Shown piece after piece: positions 1 to 11,705 of a DNA stretch of 64,000 nt. The notes beneath the pieces are model-generated. The model did no database searches. It was not told the DNA's origin and was given only the letters and a program-made list of their open reading frames with translations. The position numbers and the translations under genes were made by a program. Source of the DNA: Nephrocerus scutellatus. Taxonomy: Eukaryota; Arthropoda; Insecta; Diptera; Pipunculidae. The stretch is taken from contig OX352765.1 in assembly GCA_947095585.1 (NCBI GenBank), positions 22,660,254-22,724,253 on the forward strand, read 5' to 3'. Every line of letters starts with the position of its first letter. Within the stretch, counting starts at the first letter, position 1.

Positions 1-633
1 AAAAACTACCAAATAAAGGATTTTTCTATTCAATTCGTTTAAATTTATATGCTTAAGTTTTAAAAAATTAAAAGACTCAACTTTCACTATCCTCTCTCAA
101 TTAAAAATATATTTTTCGATATTATCATAATACTAATAAATGCGGATTCTGGTCAAAACATCATCCCCAATATCTGTTACTTTGGAAGAAATAGATTAGA
201 TTTAGTTGGAATTTATTGGGATATCTAAATATAGAAGAAAGGTCAGTCCACTTACTTTCTAGATTTACGCAATTCTTCTTGTCAATGATTCACACATCTG
301 CAAAGGAAATAGCTCGCTCATATTTTTTATTTTAAACGATTTGTATATGTAATCTTTTATTAGTACCCAACTATTTTAATAACAATACAATTACGGAGTG
401 TAATACAAATTAAAAAACAATAAATTAATTAGGTAGTCAGACATTTTATTTTATCCTTTTCAATTACAATTCTGTTTTTCACCATTAACCCAAGCTTCAT
501 CTTTAGCGATACTAAATTCAATATTTTGGCCAAAAAATCAGCTATGCTCCAATGAAGTCGTTATAATGTTGAATAATTTCTTACCAATTTTAATAGTAAC
601 CTAAACAAGAGAAATAAAAAAAGAAATTGTTAA
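1..633. other. AT-rich intergenic DNA
   Basis: No coding region, RNA gene or recognisable mobile element was seen. The stretch is AT-rich with short A and T runs and lies downstream of gene A, which is on the minus strand. Confidence 0.5.
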
Positions 634-700
634 TTAATTTAAGTGTTTGCAATAAAACAAATAGAAATCTATGCCATGAAATGGTACATTAATTAACGGA

Positions 701-1495
701 TTAAGCGAATTGCATTTTGCAACCGGTACATAGTTTTTTACCATGATGTCCTCCATAGCCACCATGATGGCCGCCGTGATGCCCGCCGTGATGTCCGCCG
801 TGATTTCCGCCGTGATGGCCGCCGTGATGTCCGCCGTGATGCCCGCCGTGATGCCCGCCGTGATGGCCGTGATGGCCGTGATGGCCGTGATGGCCGTGAT
901 GGCCGTGATGGCCGTGATGACCGTGATGGCCGTGATGACCGTCATGGCCTCCATAGTGACCGCGGCCTCCATAACCTTCATACCCTTCATAACCACCATA
1001 ATTTCCATAGCCTTCATTGCCTTCATACCCTTCGTAACCGTCATAATTTCCATAGCCTTCATTGCCTTCATACCCGCCATAACCACGGTTTTTGCCTCTA
1101 TATCTGTTACCGTAACCATTGCGCCTTTTATTTCTACCGGCAAACAATTGCCTTACCCTGGACCCTATGAATTTGTGAAATTCACAAAATTAGGATTAAT
1201 CTTTAGACCATTATCTGCGTGATGGACTTCTATTAATGCTTACAATACTCAGCTGACTCTGCTGTTTCCAAATCGTCACCGGTATTCATATCACTGTCTT
1301 GGTTTGTTTCAGTTTCAAACGATGTGTCTCCAATCACAGAACTAATGCATACAATTAACTAAATGTTAATTAAAAGAAGAAAAAACCAACCGTTCAATAT
1401 TAATGTTAAGAAAAAACATGCAGGGCAATTAATTAAATTACTTCAAACTGAAACTAACTTACCGAAATACTCAGGACATTAAAGAACTTCTTCAT
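701..1495 (-). CDS. Gene A: secreted Gly/His/Tyr-rich repeat protein (3 exons, about 203 aa)
   Basis: Function unknown. Predicted exons: 1495-1463 (11 codons, MKKFFNVLSIS), 1358-1244 (LIVCISSVIG, then an acidic stretch to AESAEY) and 1164-701. Donors read GTAAGT and GTAAGC; acceptors read ATTTAG and TCATAG. Intron 1 is phase 0 and intron 2 phase 1; the split codon gives Trp. The long exon has no ATG at its head, so it is internal and not a gene by itself. Layout: signal peptide across exons 1-2; acidic linker; basic RNKRR site; Gly/Tyr/Glu repeats (GYEGNEGYGNY); HHG triplets passing into HHGG tetrads; a CTGC motif near the C-terminus. The architecture matches genes B, E and F, which supports the joins. 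Dense His plus CxxC suggests metal binding, which is inference. Other reading frames across the repeat are open only because the DNA is repetitive. Confidence 0.75.
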
Positions 1496-1596
1496 GATGA
1501 CGGTTGACTCTTGATGAACTGAGATGAGCAAGAAGTAACAAAGCCAATGGGATGACAATCACTTGGAACTATACCGGTCTTTGATTTTGTCTTCAA

Positions 1597-1603
1597 ATTT
1601 ATA
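1597..1603 (-). promoter_or_regulatory. Candidate TATA box of gene A
   Basis: TATAAAT read on the minus strand, about 100 nt upstream of the predicted start codon. The same heptamer lies upstream of genes B, C, E and F, but the sequence around it here is not otherwise conserved with them. Confidence 0.4.
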
Positions 1604-1743
1604 GTGATTTTTGGGTTGACTTTCCCCACAGTAGGGAAGACCCAGTACGGAAGAACAAAAACTTTTCTATCTGAGATTAGATTAGGCTGCTGTGAACTGC
1701 ATGGCTTTGTGTATGTCAACCGCCAGACATCTGCAATCAACAA

Positions 1744-2915
1744 TTAAATGTGTTTTATTGCCTTAGTGCAGTGGTTTCTAAAACAGATATATGACTTGCA
1801 AAATAACGCAACGTAAAGAATAATTTCAATAATTACGCATGCACGGGTATTGCTATGGCAAGTGTTTATTTGGCAAGCTATGCTTTTATCTACATGCAAT
1901 TATCTTGTCAAAGAGTAGTCTGCTAAGCCTCTTTAAATGTTTGTTAATGTTGCTTGTACTTATGCGCATGTGTTCAGCTAAGAACTTAGTGAGATGATGG
2001 AAAAACGACCTTGAGCAAAACACACGCATAATTAATAAAACTATATCTGCATATTAGAAGAGTCGAGGAATGTATTATATAACAGAATTATTATTATTAC
2101 TATGGAAATAGCCAAGCAACACGAAGCTTTCTGGAAGATTGTTAACACTACAATAATGCTTAGAATTATGATGCAACAGTCTGATTAGATAAGTACCACT
2201 TCTTTCATCCATTTATACGAGTATAATAGAAGATATCGAAGAAAGGTAATCAGCCATGCCAGAAATGGTCAACTATTATGTCCGAAGGTATGACATATGC
2301 TTAAGAGTAAACGGTGAGATGAAGAAGGGCAATAGCCCTTGGAAAACATTTCCTTCGACCATAGATCATGACTACTCATTGTGCTAGCAGTTTCTCATAA
2401 TTTCTTTATTTACAATAAATGCAATGAAATTTAAATCAGCCAACGCGACAGTGAAAAATATTCGTTAGGTGCTAATAATATATTTATTATATTTGAGCAA
2501 AAATAAATGTCTGTCTATGTATATCTTGTTTTAATTAAAAGATACCCTTTTGTCTATTTACTTAATTTTAAACAACTTTTTTAAAAAGCAATGCAAAGCG
2601 CACGCGGAAAGACATGTTCTCAGTCAGGGCTAAGAAATATCTTATTATCTTATCTTTATTGTCAGAAATTGAAAAGGAAAATTCGTGTATGTGTTCTGTT
2701 TTTATAATGAAATTGAAAAAAAGCTGTTTGTTCGAGAAGATTAACAGTATTTTCTATTATGAAGCAAACAACTTTTCTACAAACGATAATAAAACTTGCT
2801 TATATGGAAGACTTCGAGGCTTGTGCAAGCAATCTGATCTTTAAAGGTTGCAATCGTGTGTTAAATATCTCTTTTATTACATAAAAGTGTTAAAATCAAA
2901 TAACTTTATGCAAAA
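1744..2915. other. Intergenic DNA without recognised genes
   Basis: AT-rich sequence between gene A's upstream region and the tandem duplication. A 76-codon open frame at 2614-2844 (+) resembles nothing recognised and has no splice or promoter context, so it is not called. Confidence 0.4.
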
Positions 2916-2959
2916 AGAAAGTGAATTTTCCACATTTTTATTTGTAAAGAAAAGAGATG

Positions 2960-3590
2960 TGTTTGGTCTTGAGGAGGTTTTCATGGAGCATTGAGAGAGG
3001 TCTTGGGATGTCTTCAGAGGGTATTAAGGGGGTCTTGAGAAAGTCTTGAGTAGGTTTTGAGGTTGTCTTAAGGGAGTCTTGAGGTGTTTTAATGGCAGTT
3101 TTGTGGGGGTTCTTGCGGGCGTCTTAATGGGTGTTGAGGGGATTTTGAGGGAGGTCTTGAGGGAGTTTTCAGCGATTATTACGTGAGGTCTTAAGGGTGG
3201 GCCTGAGGATTTCGAAGGGGTCTAGGCGTGTTCTTGGAGATCTTACGGGTCTAAGGGTGTTCGCGAGGAGATCTTGACAAGGTTTCGAGAGGGTTTAAAG
3301 TGGGGTCTTGAGGTGGTAATTAGTGGGGTCCTGAGTGGACTTTTATAGGGCTCCTGAGGTGATTTTGAAAGGGTCTCGAGTGGGATTGTGAGGGCGTCTA
3401 TATCTTTTATCTTGAGTGGGTCTTGAGGGGGTCTTAAGGGTGCCTTAAGGGGCCCTAAAGGTGTTCTTGAGTGGGTTCTGAGGTGGGTCTTGAGGGGTCT
3501 TGAGATGGTCTTGAAGGGATCTATGATGGTTATAAGAGGGTCTCTGGAGGTCGTTTTGGGGTCATTTTGTGGTCTTTTTGGACCCTTTGG
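2960..3590 (+). repeat. Irregular GGGTCTTGAG minisatellite (copy 1)
   Basis: About 630 bp made of degenerate repeats of GGGTCTTGAGG, GGGTCTTAAGG and similar 10-20 bp words, strongly G/T-rich on this strand. The frame open at 3490-3690 is a by-product of the repeat. Confidence 0.8.
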
Positions 3591-4492
3591 GTCCTTTCTT
3601 TTTACACCCTTTAAACTGTATTTACGATTCTATGCACTTGCTTTACAGTACCATGCTGGTCTCGAAATCCAAATTTGCAGACTGGTATAATATTCTGCTC
3701 CGATAATATGGGTTTTAATTTAGCATTGCGCTGCATTCTTCCCAACGGATTGTGGTATTTGGAGGGTCTTGGAGGGTCTTTCATGGACAGGGTCGATATT
3801 GATAATAGTGTCCATAGTTTTCGGTTTCGCTGAGATTAAAAGCGTTAGTAATAGGAGGTCGAGGTATGTTTTTTTTTAACTAACGCACGTTTTAAGGGAT
3901 TTGAAGGGATTAGGGTTTTTTTGCGGGGTCGGTCGATATTCACACTAGTTTATCCACATATTGTGCTGCGTGCACACTTGTGAAATTAAAAATGTTCCCT
4001 TTTTGTGTCGAATGAAACGGACCTATACAAAAAAGTCATATTCAAAAGGTGAATTGAAAAGCTTTCCATTTCTTTTTATTATTATTTACTATGTGTTCGC
4101 TACCCGAACCCGCCAGGAGAGTTCATGCCGTTTCACTACCCTCACAGGCAGTTAGCTCTATAGAGCTCAACTGCGCAATTACTGGCAATTTATGAAAATA
4201 AGGTTTATAAAAAAGCGAAAAATATGAAGAAAATAAATCAGGGAGTGTCCGATGCCTTCCAAAATATGGCGGTATTGTTTTCTTTAAATAATAAAATTCT
4301 AAAAAATTCATAAAAACATTTTCAAAAACAATTCGGATAACCACTTGACCCAGGAGTCTGACCACTTTTAAAATAGGCAAAGTTTGAACGCGATCGGTTC
4401 AATGGTTTGGCAGTCCATAGGGAACATACATACATACACAAAATGCTTAACTTTTATATATATAGATTATTTTTTTGGGTTCTGGTTTTTTT

Positions 4493-4558
4493 GGGATTCA
4501 AACTTCAAACCATCCGCTCGGTAGTACAACGCACTTACCACTAGAGTAACGGAAACCC
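4493..4558 (-). repeat. tRNA-like SINE head (copy 1)
   Basis: The minus strand has an A-box-like CTCTAGTGGTAAG and a B-box-like GTTTGAATCCC with tRNA-like spacing. The B box departs from GGTTCGAATCC, so this is a decayed pol III promoter from a SINE and not a working tRNA. It differs from the SINE family at 12949-13228. Confidence 0.5.
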
Positions 4559-4704
4559 TAAACATTTGCAAAAACGATCCCGATTTTCATCGCAAGATCA
4601 TTCTCAATGATTAAGCTCATTTCTGGCTTAACGGCTTCGTTAATCAACAAGTAAACGCATTTTGGCAAGTCAGAAACCCAAAGCCATTCATGAAATGAAA
4701 TTAC

Positions 4705-4930
4705 ACCCACTGAAATTCACTGATTGTAGGGGGTTTTATGCTGAAAACTTCTTCTTCAGTGTTGCTGGAAACGCAGTCACAGTTAATGGAGATCGTTAAT
4801 GGACCATGTTGACCGAAGTTTTTTGAGATAAATTTGAAGAGGTTCACTTGAAGCATATGTGGTTTCAACCAGATGACGCTACATGACACACAGCTTTTGG
4901 CCAAACAATTGAGTTATTGGAGCCGAACTA
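4705..4930 (+). mobile_element. Mariner transposase fragment (copy 1)
   Basis: Plus-strand translation shows decayed mariner catalytic-core motifs: VTVNGDR, HMWFQPDDAT and IELLEP, equivalent to the usual VTVNGERY, WFQQDGAT and LLR blocks. There are in-frame stops, and neither the N-terminal nor the C-terminal part is present. No terminal inverted repeats were found. Confidence 0.75.
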
Positions 4931-5345
4931 AGCATTTAGTTACATTTTTATTAAATAATAATATAAATTTAAATTTATAAAATTTTTCATATTGTAATAA
5001 TAATTTATAATATCGACAAGTAAGAAGTGTTAGTTTAAAAAAAAACAATTCATAAGAAATTTTCAATCCAGTCTGACAGGCTTGCTGACTGGCTAATACA
5101 ACCTTACAAATTGTACCATGAAAGAGCAAACTTTCGGACAGTGCGGTAGTTCCTTTATGGTGCTTTAAAGTTTAATCATCTGAGAATTTTTCTTCAGTTT
5201 GGGCTTCCATCAGCAATTGCAATTCTGTGTAATACTTTTCCAGCATTTAAAAGTAATCATTTACGAATTGTAATTATTTCATTATGTTCTTAAGAGCAAA
5301 ATAAATTAATATTTATTTTCTTATTAATTAATTTAAACGTTAAAA

Positions 5346-6780
5346 ATGTCGTCAGAGCAAAAAGACGGAGATATGAAAATCGTACTTTCAAACAAGAATG
5401 GGAAGGAGCATTTGAAGGTGGAAAACCTTTGTGTCTTATCTGCAATGAGTCACTTGCTAATTATACAGCCAGTAATTTAAAATGTTATCATTAAAAAAAA
5501 CCATAGCAAATTTTTGGCTAATTATCAATGGAATTTCGAGGTTCGAACAAGTAAAATAGAACCCCTGAAATCTGGATTGTTAGCAAACAGACATTATTTT
5601 CATCGCTTGACATCATGTGATAGTTTGGAGAATTTCCCGTGCATAACGTCCTTACACTGAGGGAGAATTTTTTAAAAATAATATGGAGTAAGTAGTTAAA
5701 ATTTTAGATCCATTAAATACAAGACTTCACAGACTAATTAACAATGTTCCAACATCACGCCATACAACCGAGCGGCTTGTTATGAAAATCAGTAAAGATT
5801 TCAAACAGCGACTAGAAGAATACCTCAGCTTAGCCCTTGACGAATTAACCGATATACAGGACAATCCACATTTAAATGGGTGGGATTTTTGGTTGGTTTT
5901 CATTGACGTCACGTAGCTGTGAGTTGGATATGGATGACCCAACCCAAATGACCACCTCACTGACCCAGACCAACACCAACCCTTTCCACACACTGACCCA
6001 CACCACTAAGTTGTATTTATACGGTACGTTTCTGCATCTTTTTGATGGAATTGGAATTGATATCATGAGTGCATTTGATAAAATATTTATATATTGTCAG
6101 ATACTGGTATACCACTTAACAATTTGGTAAGCGTAGTAGCAGACGAAGCACCTACAATAATAGGTAAAAATGTAGGCCTTATTGGTCTATTAAAAAAGAT
6201 CCAAGAATATTAAAATTTTTACCACTTCATTGTTTTATTTATCGTGAATATTTAGTTACCAAAAATTTTAAATACGTACTAAAAATTGTGAACTACATAT
6301 GAACGAATCCGAAACCAATCGCCTATTCAAGAAGAGAAGATCATCCTTAAGATATATGACAGAATATTCAAAGAATTCTTAACAGAATTTCATTTGCGAT
6401 TTGATGATTTAAATAATAATTAAAAAAAAAATTCTTAATTTCCATATTTGGATTTCTTATAAATCCATTTGAGATTGACGTTGTTATATGTTACATGAAA
6501 GGGCCACTGGAGAAATAGAATTATTAGAACTTCAGGACGACCATATTCTTAAAAAACACCGCAAATCAACACAGTCTGCAAATGATTTCTGAAAACTAGT
6601 ATATAAATCAAAGTACTCTAAAAAATATCTAAATACATGTATATGTGTACAACTATAAATATTTGCTTTAGAAAGGTAAGCAAACAAAAACAAAATTCCC
6701 TAAACAACGGAGGTTTTTCATATTTTATTTTTATGTTGGATCTCGTAACGAGATATTAATTTAATTCTGCTCCTCATGTA
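5346..6780 (+). mobile_element. Decayed hAT-type transposase, GTF2IRD2/ZBED-like (copy 1)
   Basis: Frames broken by stops and shifts still show the family in order. First comes a BED-like zinc-finger start, EGGKPLCLICNESL. Near 5745-5865 follows SRHTTERLVMKISKDF and then LSLALDELTDIQDN, matching the family's F-S-I-A-L-D-E-S-T-D block, which holds a catalytic Asp. Then VADEAPTIIGKNVGL (6130-6180) and LHCFIYREYL (6220-6250) appear. The reading frame is disrupted repeatedly, so no active protein is possible. hAT target-site duplications were not found because the ends are blurred inside the tandem unit. Confidence 0.75.
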
Positions 6781-7879
6781 GTAAAGTTTGGCCATCCCTG
6801 GTCTATAACAAGCCTTTAGCCTTTAGACGACATCAGGATCGAACGAATGCGAAACTTCCCGCATATTCCCTGAGAAAGTCATGAAAAATTGCGCTCAGAG
6901 CACCCGCTCTTACAGGCGTTTCTGTAGTGGATAATTGAACTATGTTATGTTTAGTAATTAATATCATCATACTATAGTACTTTAACTTTTAAAGCATTTC
7001 TCTAATACCTCAAATACAAGTTTTTTTTTATGTTAAAAATATCTTAATTAAAAAAGGCATTGCCACACATAGCAGGTGCAGCAAACTAGTGAATTTTGTT
7101 CATACCTATAGTAAAATTTATTATTATGCACTCCTAGATGTATGGAGGAAATTCAAAGCATGTGTTTGGGTTGTTATTGCTGAAGGGAAGGAGTATGTAT
7201 TAAAGGGCAGTTAAATGACGTGGCCAAATATTGCAAGCATGCTAAACTAACAAGAAACAAAAAAAAACGTTCCAAAAAAGTCTTATCCATTTTCATGTCT
7301 ACCACAAACTGTGTTTTGCTTTTCAACCTATGCAACTAATAATAATTATCTAATATTTATTTAACATTTTATGTTTGCACAAAAATGTGAAATATTTCTA
7401 TCTTTCTGTCGTTGTTATAGAAAAGATAACATACTGCCATTTTAATAAATCTTTATAGTAAACAACTGTTGTTTAACGCAATGCGAAACTTTTAATGGAT
7501 GAATATGTTTAAGCCAATTGTCACCATTTTTTATTATTATTGTTGATGTGTTCTAACTTGAATAAATAATATAATCATAAGTAAGAAGAGTTAACAATTC
7601 TTTTTATTTACGAGTATAAGGTAAAAAAGTTTTTATTTGAGGTAATTAACTATGTTTCCTATGATGAAGCTCATTAGATCTTTTCATAGTAGATTGTACC
7701 AAGATCTTATCACTTAGAAAATATTTCAATAAATGGTATTGGTTGTTAAGTGTAAGTGAAAAGTAATGACAGAATATTAGATTTCACCAAATTATCATTA
7801 TAACTGTTTTCCAAAAAATAACATAAAATAAGAAAGTGAATTTTTCCACACCTCTTTTTATTTGTAAAGAAAAGAGATG

Positions 7880-8510
7880 TGTTTGGTCTTGAGGAGGTTT
7901 TCATGGAGCATTGAGAGAGGTCTTGGGATGTCTTCAGAGGGTATTAAGGGGGTCTTGAGAAAGTCTTGAGTAGGTTTTGAGGTTGTCTTAAGGGAGTCTT
8001 GAGGTGTTTTAATGGCAGTTTTGTGGGGGTTCTTGCGGGCGTCTTAATGGGTGTTGAGGGGATTTTGAGGGAGGTCTTGAGGGAGTTTTCAGCGATTATT
8101 ACGTGAGGTCTTAAGGGTGGGCCTGAGGATTTCGAAGGGGTCTAGGCGTGTTCTTGGAGATCTTACGGGTCTAAGGGTGTTCGCGAGGAGATCTTGACAA
8201 GGTTTCGAGAGGGTTTAAAGTGGGGTCTTGAGGTGGTAATTAGTGGGGTCCTGAGTGGACTTTTATAGGGCTCCTGAGGTGATTTTGAAAGGGTCTCGAG
8301 TGGGATTGTGAGGGCGTCTATATCTTTTATCTTGAGTGGGTCTTGAGGGGGTCTTAAGGGTGCCTTAAGGGGCCCTAAAGGTGTTCTTGAGTGGGTTCTG
8401 AGGTGGGTCTTGAGGGGTCTTGAGATGGTCTTGAAGGGATCTATGATGGTTATAAGAGGGTCTCTGGAGGTCGTTTTGGGGTCATTTTGTGGTCTTTTTG
8501 GACCCTTTGG
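7880..8510 (+). repeat. Irregular GGGTCTTGAG minisatellite (copy 2)
   Basis: Duplicate of the G/T-rich array in copy 1, virtually unchanged across its length. Confidence 0.8.
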
Positions 8511-9422
8511 GTCCTTTCTTTTTACACCCTTTAAACTGTATTTACGATTCTATGCACTTGCTTTACAGTACCATGCTGGTCTCGAAATCCAAATTTGCAG
8601 ACTGGTATAATATTCTGCTCCGATAATATGGGTTTTAATTTAGCATTGCGCTGCATTCTTGCCAACGGATTGTGGTATTTGGAGGGTCTTGGAGGGCCTT
8701 TCATGGACAGGGTCGATATTGATAATAGTGTCCATAGTTTTCGGTTTCGCTGAGATTAAAAGCGTTAGTAATAGGAGGTCGAGGTATGTTTTTTTTTAAC
8801 TCACGCACGTTTTAAGGGATTTGAAGTGCTTTGTTGGTCTTAGGGTTTTTTTGCGGGGTCGGTCGATATTCACACTAGTTTATCCACATATTGTGCTGCG
8901 TGCACACTTGTGAAATTAAAAATGTTCCCTTTTTGTGTCGAATGAAACGGACCTATACAAAAAAGTCATATTCAAAAGGTGAATTGAAAAGCTTTCCATT
9001 TCTTTTTATTATTATTTACTATGTGTTCGCTACCCGAACCCGCCAGGAGAGTTCATGCCGTTTCACTACCCTCACAGGCAGTTAGCTCTATAGAGCTCAA
9101 CTGCGCAATTACTGGCAATTTATGAAAATAAGGTTTATAAAAAAGCGAAAAATATGAAGAAAATAAATCAGGGAGTGTCCGATGCCTTCCAAAATATGGC
9201 GGTATTGTTTTCTTTAAATAATAAAATTCTAAAAAATTCATAAAAACATTTTCAAAAACAATTCGGATAACCACTTGACCCAGGAGTCTGACCACTTTTA
9301 AAATAGGCAAAGTTTGAACGCGATCGGTTCAATGGTTTGGCAGTCCATAGGGAACATACATACATACACAAAATGCTTAACTTTTATATATATAGATTAT
9401 TTTTTTGGGTTCTGGTTTTTTT

Positions 9423-9488
9423 GGGATTCAAACTTCAAACCATCCGCTCGGTAGTACAACGCACTTACCACTAGAGTAACGGAAACCC
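9423..9488 (-). repeat. tRNA-like SINE head (copy 2)
   Basis: Second copy of the decayed A-box/B-box module described in copy 1; no differences were noticed. Confidence 0.5.
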
Positions 9489-9634
9489 TAAACATTTGCA
9501 AAAACGATCCCGATTTTCATCGCAAGATCATTCTCAATGATTAAGCTCATTTCTGGCTTAACGGCTTCGTTAATCAACAAGTAAACGCATTTTGGCAAGT
9601 CAGAAACCCAAAGCCATTCATGAAATGAAATTAC

Positions 9635-9860
9635 ACCCACTGAAATTCACTGATTGTAGGGGGTTTTATGCTGAAAACTTCTTCTTCAGTGTTGCTGGAA
9701 ACGCAGTCACAGTTAATGGAGATCGTTAATGGACCATGTTGACCGAAGTTTTTTGAGATAAATTTGAAGAGGTTCACTTGAAGCATATGTGGTTTCAACC
9801 AGATGACGCTACATGACACACAGCTTTTGGCCAAACAATTGAGTTATTGGAGCCGAACTA
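9635..9860 (+). mobile_element. Mariner transposase fragment (copy 2)
   Basis: Duplicate of the fragment in copy 1, with the same stops in the same places, so the element was dead before the tandem duplication. Confidence 0.75.
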
Positions 9861-10275
9861 AGCATTTAGTTACATTTTTATTAAATAATAATATAAATTT
9901 AAATTTATAAAATTTTTCATATTGTAATAATAATTTATAATATCGACAAGTAAGAAGTGTTAGTTTAAAAAAAAACAATTCATAAGAAATTTTCAATCCA
10001 GTCTGACAGGCTTGCTGACTGGCTAATACAACCTTACAAATTGTACCATGAAAGAGCAAACTTTCGGACAGTGCGGTAGTTCCTTTATGGTGCTTTAAAG
10101 TTTAATCATCTGAGAATTTTTCTTCAGTTTGGGCTTCCATCAGCAATTGCAATTCTGTGTAATACTTTTCCAGCATTTAAAAGTAATCATTTACGAATTG
10201 TAATTATTTCATTATGTTCTTAAGAGCAAAATAAATTAATATTTATTTTCTTATTAATTAATTTAAACGTTAAAA

Positions 10276-11705
10276 ATGTCGTCAGAGCAAAAAGACGGAG
10301 ATATGAAAATCGTACTTTCAAACAAGAATGGGAAGGAGCATTTGAAGGTGGAAAACCTTTGTGTCTTATCTGCAATGAGTCACTTGCTAATTATACAGCC
10401 AGTAATTTAAAATGTTATCATTAAAAAAAACCATAGCAAATTTTTGGCTAATTATCAATGGAATTTCGAGGTTCGAACAAGTAAAATAGAACCCCTGAAA
10501 TCTGGATTGTTAGCAAACAGACATTATTTTCATCGCTTGACATCATGTGATAGTTTGGAGAATTTCCCGTGCATAACGTCCTTACACTGAGGGAGAATTT
10601 TTTAAAAATAATATGGAGTAAGTAGTTAAAATTTTAGATCCATTAAATACAAGACTTCACAGACTAATTAACAATGTTCCAACATCACGCCATACAACCG
10701 AGCGGCTTGTTATGAAAATCAGTAAAGATTTCAAACAGCGACTAGAAGAATACCTCAGCTTAGCCCTTGACGAATTAACCGATATACAGGACAATCCACA
10801 TTTAAATGGGTGGGATTTTTGGTTGGTTTTCATTGACGTCACGTAGCTGTGAGTTGGATATGGATGACCCAACCCAAATGACCACCTCACTGACCCAGAC
10901 CAACACCAACCCTTTCCACACACTGACCCACACCACTAAGTTGTATTTATACGGTACGTTTCTGCATCTTTTTGATGGAATTGGAATTGATATCATGAGT
11001 GCATTTGATAAAATATTTATATATTGTCAGATACTGGTATACCACTTAACAATTTGGTAAGCGTAGTAGCAGACGAAGCACCTACAATAATAGGTAAAAA
11101 TGTAGGCCTTATTGGTCTATTAAAAAAGATCCAAGAATATTAAAATTTTTACCACTTCATTGTTTTATTTATCGTGAATATTTAGTTACCAAAAATTTTA
11201 AATACGTACTAAAAATTGTGAACTACATATGAACGAATCCGAAACCAATCGCCTATTCAAGAAGAGAAGATCATCCTTAAGATATATGACAGAATATTCA
11301 AAGAATTCTTAACAGAATTTCATTTGCGATTTGATGATTTAAATAATAATTTAAAAAAAAATTCTTAATTTCCATATTTGGATTTCTTATAAATCCATTT
11401 GAGATTGACGTTGTTATTTGTTACATGAAAGGGCCACTGGAGAAATAGAATTATTAGAACTTCAGGACGACCATATTCTTAAAAAACACCGCAAATCAAC
11501 ACAGTCTGCAAATGATTTCTGAAAACTAGTATATAAATCAAAGTACTCTAAAAAATATCTAAATACATGTATATGTGTACAACTATAAATATTTGCTTTA
11601 GAAAGGTAAGCAAACAAAAACAAAATTCCCTAAACAACGGAGGTTTTTCATATTTTATTTTTATGTTGGATCTCGTAACGAGATATTAATTTAATTCTGC
11701 TCCTC
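10276..11705 (+). mobile_element. Decayed hAT-type transposase (copy 2)
   Basis: Same broken frames and motifs as copy 1 (LICNESL, LALDELTDIQ, LHCFIYREYL), with isolated base differences. The shared disabling changes show that decay came before duplication. Confidence 0.75.

Larger units (their letters stand above)
2916..7830 (+). repeat. 4.9 kb tandem duplication, copy 1
   Basis: Compared by eye, this stretch matches 7831-12822 almost base for base, head to tail, with only scattered substitutions and a few indels. One indel is a 10-bp insertion near 8825 in copy 2; another is about 43 bp missing near 7105 in copy 1. The joint falls at AACATAAAATA followed by AGAAAGTGAA. Inside the unit are, in order, a GGGTCTTGAG minisatellite, a tRNA-like head, a mariner fragment, a hAT transposase relic and about 1 kb of AT-rich tail. 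The last part of the unit recurs at 49760-50336 and weakly at 22230-22400, so the tail itself is a dispersed repeat. Confidence 0.9.

Noticed and set aside
634..1222. Two further long open frames (Met/Thr/Ile-rich on the minus strand and Ala/Val/Met-rich on the plus strand) across the gene A repeat
   Set aside because: They are by-products of the GCCGTGATG repeat; only the Gly/His frame joins in phase to exons 1 and 2.
3961..4380. Small ORFs repeated at 8891-9310
   Set aside because: Present twice only because of the tandem duplication; no domain and AT-rich composition.
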